The position numbers and the translations under genes were made by a program. The notes under the pieces are model-generated. The model was not told the origin of the DNA and did not search any database. It saw nothing but the letters and a program-made list of their open reading frames with translations. DNA of 64,000 bases, from positions 32,342,358 to 32,406,357 of the forward strand of contig CM051005.1 of NCBI GenBank assembly GCA_027704905.1, written 5' to 3'. This document shows, one piece after another, positions 56,989-64,000 of this stretch; within the stretch, counting starts at the first letter, position 1, and each line of letters starts with the position of its first letter. The DNA is from Muraenolepis orangiensis. Lineage: Eukaryota; Chordata; Actinopteri; Gadiformes; Muraenolepididae.

Positions 56989-57563
56989 AACCTTTCTGCA
57001 CCTCAGAAAGCGTGTCGCTGTGTGTCTATGGATAAGGTTGGTCTTTAAGCCCCGCCCCCCAACTTCAGCACCAGCCCCCACTGCTAATATGGCTCCAGAA
57101 CATTACAAGGGTTCTGGGTTCATAGCGTTGGGAACATAGAGTCTCTCTGGTCCCATGCACTAGGCTGTTCTTTATTCTTCATTATCTGTCTGTACAAACA
57201 ACAACTGTGTGAGTGTTTGCCTCTGTACCTGTGTGTGTGTGTGTGTGTGAAAAAAAAAGAGGAAGAGGGAGAGGGAGAGGGGTATCTTTGACGTTAAACC
57301 ACAGTGTGACTCACCACTGGGTGACTGGGTGACATGTCGTGTAAAGAAGAACTCGGAACAGTTAATAAAGAGCTATATTCAAAGTGTAAAGGTGTAATAT
57401 GAAAAGCAAGGAGGATAGTCATAGCATTCGTGGAAGGCCTGGTAGTAGTTTTAAAGTTGTTTGAAATATCATCATCATTAGCCCCTATCAAACATGTACT
57501 GAGAAACCCACAGAGATCTCTACATGTACAACAAAATGTGCAGACAGTGAGTATTCACCTCAT

Positions 57564-57752
57564 GTGAACCTCAACCCGTTGAGGAAGAGTCAAACTGTGG
57601 TAGGAAACACCAGCCCTTATGTTGGAGCTTTGACAGTAAGCTATGATCCGTTAAGATCACTTGAGATACAGAGTCGCTGTGGAGTCATGTGTTGTAAAGC
57701 ATTTTATAACAGGAGACACGGTACAAAACAGTCAAAAAAGAGATTTCATTGA
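57564..57752 (+). other. Open stretch conserved in both palindrome arms
   Basis: An open stretch (NPLRKSQTVVGNTSPYVG, about 57570) is also preserved on the opposite strand at 63134-63337. No domain is recognised. Similarity between arms is expected from the duplication, so it is not evidence of coding by itself. Confidence 0.2.
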
Positions 57753-57842
57753 TAAAAAATATATATAAAAAAGATATATATATAGATATATATATATACC
57801 GTATAGATTGACCTGGCCAAGAAAGCAGTTCATGAAACAATA

Positions 57843-58125
57843 CACTGTGGTAAATGGTAAATGGATTTATATAGCTGTTTTCTAACCAATGGTTACTCAA
57901 AGCACTTTACAAGTCATGCCTCACATTCACACATTCATTCAACCACCAATGGAGGAGTCAGCCATCAAGGAGACAGCCAGCAGGTCAGGAGCAGTTAGGG
58001 TTAGGGTGTCTTGCTCAAGGACACCTCGACAGCTTTTGCTAGGAGGAGGCGGCAGGGATCAAACCAGCGACCTTCCAGTTGTGAGGCGACCGCTCTACCT
58101 CCTGAGCTGTACTGCCGCCCCACTG
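57843..58125 (-). mobile_element. tRNA-derived SINE (left arm)
   Basis: On the minus strand: a tRNA-like head with CAGCTCAGGAGGTAGAGCGG (A-box region), B box GGTTTGATCCC (about 58055), then GTGTCCTTGAGCAAGACACC and a body ending AAAGTGCTTTGAGTAACC and ATATAAATCCATTTACC. It contains a chance double TTAGGG-type motif near 57995. It would be transcribed by RNA polymerase III if active. Confidence 0.75.
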
Positions 58126-58477
58126 AGGTGACACAGAGCTCTGTTTAAACCTCTGGCTTCAACAGTAAACGACACATCCTGAACAATAGACAGTAAGAGC
58201 TCAGCCTGTAGGCTGTAATGACCTCTATCTAGTAACAGATGAGCTCAGGTAAGGAGGAGCCACTCCAAACAGGGTTTATAATGAAACGTCAGCAGTGAAC
58301 CACTTGTGTACATTAAGAGAAGGCCACTCGGCTCTAGCAGAGAGTGCTGTGTGAGAAATGTACAGCCAAGGAGAACATGTAAAGCACCATAATCCAACCT
58401 CTTGACTGTGAACACACACAGGGGAATACAGCAGATCACTTTAACTGTTTGTCTGTAACAATATGAACACAAATGAG

Positions 58478-58479
<2 letters not shown>

Positions 58480-58528
<49 letters not shown>
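58480..58528. repeat. (TG)n microsatellite (left arm)
   Basis: About 24 TG units. The right-arm partner is the CA tract at 62590-62687. Confidence 0.95.
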
Positions 58529-58530
<2 letters not shown>

Positions 58531-58624
58531 AGTAAAATAAAAATGGTATAACATCAAAAGCAGAAAGCATGCACAACCGATGGACAACTTGACAAGTTGT
58601 AGCAGGGATTGAACCGGCAACCTT

Positions 58625-58914
58625 CTAAGAACTTCTGGCCTTGTCAACCTGAGCATAAATACCTTCAGGTTGGGTAACAGGGGGACGAGGGCCTAACAGA
58701 CTGTAGATGGAGGGATTGTTTGGACTCTGGAAAGACAATTAAATATATACATTGTTGTATCGTCGAGTTTTCTCATATATAAAACCAAATACCATTGGAT
58801 TTATAAAGTTGTCTAACAATTTTTCATAGGTAACCAAATATTCATAGCAAGTATAATATGTAGGAACTAGTCTTACCTGGTCACCATCACGGGGAGAAAG
58901 GACTCCAGCGTTTT
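58625..58914 (-). pseudogene. Orphan receptor tail exons (left arm)
   Basis: Minus-strand 58914-58877 is the 38-nt linker exon (KNAGVLSPRDGDQ with the phase-1 base). 58726-58625 is the last exon: SPNNPSIYSLL, then PEGIYAQVDKARSS and TAG. Splice sites AG and GT are intact, and the exon phases match copy A. The last exon is 15 bases longer than in A. The second motif reads GIYAQV, with Gly replacing Val at the -2 position, weakening the ITIM match. No TM or Ig exons lie upstream (towards 59500), where LINE and THAP relics and a minisatellite sit. It is therefore a severed 3' end. Confidence 0.75.
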
Positions 58915-58999
58915 CTATAAGGTGGTCCAATGAAAAAAGGAGAAAACTAAATGACATTCATGCATACATACAATATACAGAATAAACATACGTTCATTA

Positions 59000-59220
59000 G
59001 AGGAGTTTCACCTTATAACACTTCTGGGTCTTTTTCAAACCTATCACTCATTCATGACATCATTTCTGACCAGAATACTGACTTTTTATGCCTAACTGAG
59101 AAATGGTCAAATCAACAGGACTTTCTCACACTCAACCAGCCCCAGCCCCATGTCTATCTGCAGAAGCCCCTCTCTGTGGGTCGTGGTGGGCTGGCTGTTA
59201 TCCCTCGAGCCTCCTGATCA
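59000..59220 (+). pseudogene. LINE endonuclease N-terminal fragment (left arm)
   Basis: Reads FSNLSLIHDIISDQNTDFLC, then LTEKW (usual LTETW), then GRGGLAVIP, the start of an APE-type LINE endonuclease. Only about 70 codons remain. The mirror copy is at 61858-62085. Confidence 0.65.
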
Positions 59221-59364
59221 AACAACTCCCTGTAGTGAATAACACCTCAATGGGTGGTTTTCACCCACGTGACTAAGTCCTTGACAACGGTTGCTATCCG
59301 CCATGTTGGAGCCCCTCGAACATAAACACAGAGTCACAATACAGACACTCGAGTGAAGAAAGCG

Positions 59365-59605
59365 ATGGTTCATTGTGTTATAGTTGGCTGTGGAAGTAAA
59401 AGGACGGCGTAGGACTATTCCGTATACCTTCTGTTCTACATAATCAAGGGCAAGAGTTAGAAACACTTACTGAAGAGAGAAGAGAAGCTATAAGGCAATA
59501 AGTCGAGATGATACAACAACTAAAGAGCATTTGGTTTGGGGACAGCCCGCTATGAACTGGGACAGATGTCATGTAGACTGGAAACCTACGCTTAACCTCG
59601 GGAAA
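59365..59605 (+). pseudogene. THAP-domain remnant (left arm)
   Basis: From ATG 59365 the strand encodes HCVIVGCGSKR, the first C-x4-C pair of a THAP zinc finger. In shifted frames it then gives an NQGQE-like and LTEER-like stretch and WGQPAMNWDRCHVDWKPTLNLG-like residues (about 59535-59600), typical of the second half of fish THAP domains. Frameshifts and a lost Cys/His end show it is a relic, perhaps of a THAP-type transposase. A partial mirror copy is at 61534-61710. Confidence 0.55.
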
Positions 59606-59611
59606 AGACTA

Positions 59612-60533
59612 ACATAATAATATATAACAACATGCTACTATATAATACATTACAGTTATAGATATATAGCAACATGCTACTATATAATACATTACAGTTA
59701 TAGATATATAGCAACATGCTACTATATAATACATTACAGTTATAGATATATAGCAACATGCTACTATATAATACATTACAGTTATAGATATACAGCAACA
59801 TGCTACTATATAATACATTACAGTTATAGATATATAGCAACATGCTACTATATAATACATTATAGTTATAGATATATAGCAACATGCTACTATATAATCC
59901 ATTATAGTTATAGATATATAGCAACATGCTACTATATAATACATTACAGTTATAGATATACAGCAACATGCTACTATATAATACATTACAGTTATAGATA
60001 TATAGCAACATGCTACTATATAATACATTATAGTTATAGATATATAGCAACATGCTACTATATAATACATTACAGTTATAGATATATAGCAACATGCTAC
60101 TATATACATTACAGCTATAGATATATAGCAACATGCTACTATATAATACATTAAAGTTAGATATATAGCAACATGCTACTATATAATACATTACAGTTAG
60201 ATATATAGCAACATGCTACTATATAATACATTACAGTTAGATATATAGCAACATGCTACTATATAATACATTACAGTTATAGATATATAGCAACATGCTA
60301 CTATATAATACATTACAGTTATAGATATATAGCAACATGCTACTATATAATACATTATAGTTATAGATATATAGCAACATGCTACTATATAATACATTAT
60401 AGTTATAGATATATAGCAACATGCTACTATATAATACATTATAGTTATAGATATATAGCAACATGCTACTATATAATACATTATAGTTATAGATATATAG
60501 CAACATGCTACTATATAATACATTATAGTTATA
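59612..60533. repeat. 42-bp AT-rich minisatellite in the palindrome centre
   Basis: About 22 copies of a 42-bp unit containing ATATATAGCAACATGCTACT and ATTACAGTTATAG, cut by the gap. The unit is 14 codons, so spurious minus-strand frames of YYIVACCYISIT appear. Within the unit AGCA and TGCT form a small inverted repeat. Confidence 0.97.
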
Positions 60534-61533
60534 NNNNNNNNNNNNNNNNNNNNNNNNNNNNNNNNNNNNNNNNNNNNNNNNNNNNNNNNNNNNNNNNNNN
60601 NNNNNNNNNNNNNNNNNNNNNNNNNNNNNNNNNNNNNNNNNNNNNNNNNNNNNNNNNNNNNNNNNNNNNNNNNNNNNNNNNNNNNNNNNNNNNNNNNNNN
60701 NNNNNNNNNNNNNNNNNNNNNNNNNNNNNNNNNNNNNNNNNNNNNNNNNNNNNNNNNNNNNNNNNNNNNNNNNNNNNNNNNNNNNNNNNNNNNNNNNNNN
60801 NNNNNNNNNNNNNNNNNNNNNNNNNNNNNNNNNNNNNNNNNNNNNNNNNNNNNNNNNNNNNNNNNNNNNNNNNNNNNNNNNNNNNNNNNNNNNNNNNNNN
60901 NNNNNNNNNNNNNNNNNNNNNNNNNNNNNNNNNNNNNNNNNNNNNNNNNNNNNNNNNNNNNNNNNNNNNNNNNNNNNNNNNNNNNNNNNNNNNNNNNNNN
61001 NNNNNNNNNNNNNNNNNNNNNNNNNNNNNNNNNNNNNNNNNNNNNNNNNNNNNNNNNNNNNNNNNNNNNNNNNNNNNNNNNNNNNNNNNNNNNNNNNNNN
61101 NNNNNNNNNNNNNNNNNNNNNNNNNNNNNNNNNNNNNNNNNNNNNNNNNNNNNNNNNNNNNNNNNNNNNNNNNNNNNNNNNNNNNNNNNNNNNNNNNNNN
61201 NNNNNNNNNNNNNNNNNNNNNNNNNNNNNNNNNNNNNNNNNNNNNNNNNNNNNNNNNNNNNNNNNNNNNNNNNNNNNNNNNNNNNNNNNNNNNNNNNNNN
61301 NNNNNNNNNNNNNNNNNNNNNNNNNNNNNNNNNNNNNNNNNNNNNNNNNNNNNNNNNNNNNNNNNNNNNNNNNNNNNNNNNNNNNNNNNNNNNNNNNNNN
61401 NNNNNNNNNNNNNNNNNNNNNNNNNNNNNNNNNNNNNNNNNNNNNNNNNNNNNNNNNNNNNNNNNNNNNNNNNNNNNNNNNNNNNNNNNNNNNNNNNNNN
61501 NNNNNNNNNNNNNNNNNNNNNNNNNNNNNNNNN
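60534..61533. other. Assembly gap (1000 N)
   Basis: Exactly 1000 N. The true length of the 42-bp array and the centre of the palindrome are unknown. Confidence 1.
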
Positions 61534-61710
61534 TTAGTAGTTTGTATCATCTCGAACTTATTGCCTTATAGCGTCTCTTCTCTCTTCAGTAAGTGTTTTC
61601 CAACTCTTGCCCCTTGTTTATATAGAACAGAAGGTTATACGGAAAAGTAGTCCTTACGCCGTCCTTTTTACTTCCACAGCCAACTATTAACACAATGAAC
61701 CATCGTTTTC
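61534..61710 (-). pseudogene. THAP-domain remnant (right arm)
   Basis: Mirror of 59365-59524 on the minus strand. The stretch VGCGSKKDGVRTTF is better preserved here. It is cut by the gap. Confidence 0.5.
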
Positions 61711-61857
61711 CCTTCACTCGAGCGTCTGTATTGTGACTCTGTGTTTATGTTTCGCGGGGCTTCCGAACATGGCGGATAGCAAAACCGTTGTCCAAGGACT
61801 TTAGTCCACAGTGGGTGAAAACCCCCCATGGAGGTGTTATTCCCTACAGGGAGTTGT

Positions 61858-62085
61858 TTTGATCAGGAGGGGCTCGAGGGATAACAGCCAGCCCACCACC
61901 ACCCCACGAGAGTGGCTTCTGCAGATAGACATGGGGCTGGGGCTGGTTGAGTGTGGAAAGTCCTGTTGATTTGACCATTTCTCAGTTAGGCATAAAAAGT
62001 CCAGTATTCTCGGTCAGAAATGATGTCATGAATGAGTGATAGGTTTGAAAAGGACCCAGAAGTGTTTATAAGGTGAAACTCCTCT
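61858..62085 (-). pseudogene. LINE endonuclease fragment (right arm)
   Basis: Mirror of the fragment at 59000-59220, with a few substitutions and indels. Confidence 0.6.
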
Positions 62086-62167
62086 GATGAACATATTTTA
62101 TTCTGTATATTGTATGTATGCATGAATGTCATTTAGTTTTCTCCTTTTTTCATGGACCACCTTATAG

Positions 62168-62494
62168 AAAACGCTGGAGTCCTTTCTCCCCGTGATGGTG
62201 ACCAGGTAAGACTAGTTCCTACATATTATACTTGCTATGAATATTTGGTTACCTATGAAAAATTAAATATATATCATTTGAAATGTCAAACACATATGTT
62301 AGACAACTTTATAAATCCAATGGTATTTGGTACATGTTTTATATATTACAAACTCGACGATACAACAATGTATATATTTAATTGTCTTTCCAGAGTCCAA
62401 CAATCCCTCCATCTACAGTCTGTTAGGCCCTAGTCCCCCTGTTACCAAACCTGAAGTTATTTATGCTCAGGTTGACAAGGCCAGAAGTTCTTAG
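62168..62494 (+). pseudogene. Orphan receptor tail exons (right arm), frameshifted
   Basis: 62168-62205 is the 38-nt linker exon with intact AG and GT. The last exon begins at 62394 and reaches the family TAG at 62492-62494, but is 101 nt, one base shorter than the left-arm exon: AGTCCAAC here, AGTCCAAAC in the others. With the usual acceptor this gives an early TAG. Only use of a second AG two bases downstream would restore the SIYSLL and VIYAQV tyrosine motifs. No upstream Ig or TM exons are found. Confidence 0.7.
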
Positions 62495-62589
62495 AAGGTT
62501 GCCGGTTCAATCCCTGCTACAACTTGTCAAGTTGTCCATCGGTTGTACATGTTTTCTGCTTTTGATGTTATACCATTTTTATTTTACTG

Positions 62590-62603
62590 ACACACACACA
62601 CGC

Positions 62604-62669
<66 letters not shown>

Positions 62670-62687
62670 CACACACACACACACACC
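62590..62687. repeat. (CA)n microsatellite (right arm)
   Basis: Interrupted CA run, partner of the TG tract at 58480-58528. Confidence 0.95.
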
Positions 62688-62756
62688 TACCTGTCTGGTC
62701 CATGCTGGATTCTGGTGATCTGCTGTATTCCACTGTGTGTGTTCACAGTCAAGAGG

Positions 62757-63000
62757 TCGGTCGCCTCACAACTGGAAGGTCGCTGGTTTGATCCCTGCCG
62801 CCTCCTCCTAGCAAAAGCTGTCGAGGTGTCCTTGAGCAGACACCCTAACCCTAACTGCTCCTGACCTGCTGGCTGTCTCCTTGATGGCTGACTCCTCCAT
62901 TGGTGGTTGAATGAATGTGTGAATGTGAGGCATGACTTGTAAAGCGCTGGTTAGATTGGTTAGAAAAGAGCTATATAAATCCATTTACCATTTACCACAG
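62757..63000 (+). mobile_element. tRNA-derived SINE (right arm), head truncated
   Basis: Mirror of the SINE at 57843-58125. B box GGTTTGATCCC (about 62785) and body are kept. The A-box part is removed by the deletion that joins TTCACAGTCAAGAGG directly to TCGGTCGCCTCAC. Confidence 0.75.
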
Positions 63001-63133
63001 TGTATTGTTTCATGAACTGCTTTCTTGGCCAGGTCAATCTATACGGTATATATATATCTATATATATCCTTTTTTATCTTCTTTTATCTTTATCATTTTT
63101 ATATATTTTCTTTATCAATGAAATCGTTTTTTT

Positions 63134-63337
63134 TCACTGTTTTGTACCGTGTCTCCTGTTATAAAATGCTTTACAACACATGACTCCACAGCGACTCTGT
63201 ATCTCAAGTGATCTTAACGGATCATAGCTTACTGTCAAAGCTCCAACATAAGGGCTGGTGTTTCCAACCACAGTTTGACTCTTCCTCAACGGGTTGAGGT
63301 TCACATGAGGTGAATACTCACTGTCTGCACAAGTCAT
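63134..63337 (-). other. Open stretch conserved in both arms (right arm copy)
   Basis: Mirror of 57564-57752. No recognised domain. Confidence 0.2.
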
Positions 63338-64000
63338 ACTACTACATTAGAATGAACTTTGTTGTGATAAAGTCATACATGTAGAGTTCTCTGTGTGTTT
63401 CTCAGTACATGTTTGATAGGGGCTAATGATGATGTTGGCCTTCCACGAATGCTATCACTATCCTCCTTGCTTTTCATATTACATTTTACACATTAAGTGG
63501 CGGTGTTTGCCATATTATGTACTTATGTACCTCTCCCATACACATGAAATGCTCTCGTGAAATGTGAAATGCTGTCACGTTCTACTAAAGTCCTGTACCA
63601 TATCTCTCTGAGCTGCAGTAGTAGTAGTAGTTTAATGTGAATGGATTGTCAGCAGTATGTGAACTCAGGCTCAGCAGCGTGTGAGAGAAGAACGACCAAA
63701 GTGAGGAACTACTTGAAGCATCTGGTGCTCTGACTCCAAAACAATACAAGGATTGTTTTCTGTATAGCTTATCTTACTTTCCAGGTTCAGTTGTTTGTAC
63801 TGACAGATAATAAAGAATAAAGAACAGCCAACTGCATGGGACCAGAGAGACTCTATTTTCCCAACGCTATGAACCCAGAACCCTTGTAATGTTCTGGAGC
63901 CATATTAGCAGTAGCGGCTGGTGCTGAAGTTGGGGGCGGGGCTTAAAGACCAACCTTATCCATAGACACAGCGACACGCTTTCTGAGGTGCAGAAAGGTT

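Larger units (their letters stand above)
56989..59524 (+). repeat. Left arm of a large inverted repeat
   Basis: The reverse complement matches 61534-64000 over its whole visible length, with substitutions and several indels, including a SINE-head deletion in the right arm and a deletion of about 35 bases in the left arm near 58820. It contains the same ordered elements as the right arm: unique flank, SINE, TG tract, receptor tail exons, LINE endonuclease scrap and THAP scrap. Confidence 0.9.
61534..64000 (-). repeat. Right arm of the large inverted repeat
   Basis: Reverse-complement partner of 56989-59524. It starts at the first base after the gap and still matches at the last base of the window, so both ends may extend further. 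It lacks about 300 bases present in the left arm (58093-58400 equivalents). Confidence 0.9.

Noticed and set aside
57993..58008. Interstitial telomere repeat (TTAGGG-like, also as CCCTAA near 62843)
   Set aside because: Only two units, and they are an internal part of the SINE body found in both arms.
62499..62520. A tRNA gene after the receptor stop codon
   Set aside because: Only a B-box-like sequence is present. No A box, anticodon stem or acceptor pairing can be drawn.

Overview
The window is vertebrate, almost certainly teleost, genomic DNA with no prokaryotic features. The evidence is: spliced immune-receptor genes with GT-AG introns; a Rex3-like RTE LINE with a GATG tail; several L2/CR1/Rex1-type LINEs; Ty3/gypsy elements of fish type; the teleost SINE tail that reads CGCTTTGGATAAAAG; very long (CA)n runs; and large minisatellites. 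Three runs of exactly 1000 N (8144-9143, 41970-42969, 60534-61533) are scaffold gaps of placeholder length.

The main host gene content is a small family of SLAM/CD2-type immunoglobulin receptors, mostly on the minus strand. Copy A (4824-7327) is a complete six-exon gene: signal peptide, V-like domain without the usual disulfide, Cys-rich C2 domain, transmembrane exon, a 38-nt linker exon, and a last exon with two ITIM-like tyrosine motifs. Copy B (12345-13824) is a tandem duplicate that keeps the signal, V, C2 and TM exons but has no tail exons in the readable sequence. Copy C (51211-51718) is a rearranged fragment in which a V exon is joined to a scrap of the ITIM exon beside a minisatellite. 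Orphan tail exons lie in both arms of a long inverted repeat (58625-58914 and 62168-62494), and weaker relics lie at 39897-39949 and 47936-47987. The V exons differ mainly in their N-terminal half and are otherwise nearly identical. Two separated minus-strand pieces at 19244-19583 and 23924-24122 look like an inward-rectifier K+ channel closest to Kir4.1 (KCNJ10). KCNJ10 lies near the SLAM cluster in mammals, so this may be conserved synteny.

Layout: 0.4-3.0 kb LINE; 3.7-4.7 kb inserted element carrying a 37-bp minisatellite; 4.8-7.4 kb receptor A; gap; 9.1-11.8 kb Rex3-like LINE; 12.3-13.9 kb receptor B; 14-18.4 kb (CA)n, gypsy integrase scrap, LINE pieces and a 27-bp minisatellite; 19.2-24.1 kb KCNJ10-like pieces split around an L2 LINE; 24.6-29.1 kb degenerate LTR retrotransposon; 29.1-31.8 kb LINE; 32.1-34.9 kb minus-strand L2 LINE; 35.0-42.0 kb and 43.0-50.0 kb two near-identical copies of a gypsy-plus-minisatellite block separated by a gap (probably an unmerged contig overlap); 48.2-51.2 kb 37-bp array; 51.2-51.7 kb receptor fragment C; 52.0-56.5 kb 39-bp minisatellite with higher-order structure; 57.0-64.0 kb large inverted repeat around a 42-bp AT-rich minisatellite and a gap.

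Biologically this is a birth-and-death immune-receptor locus: a paired-receptor-like family (with and without inhibitory tail), probably myeloid or lymphoid expressed, since an ETS/IRF composite site sits just upstream of the start of copy A. It lies in repeat-dense, rearrangement-prone DNA. Most other long open frames are retrotransposon remains or artefacts of tandem repeats whose unit length is a multiple of three.
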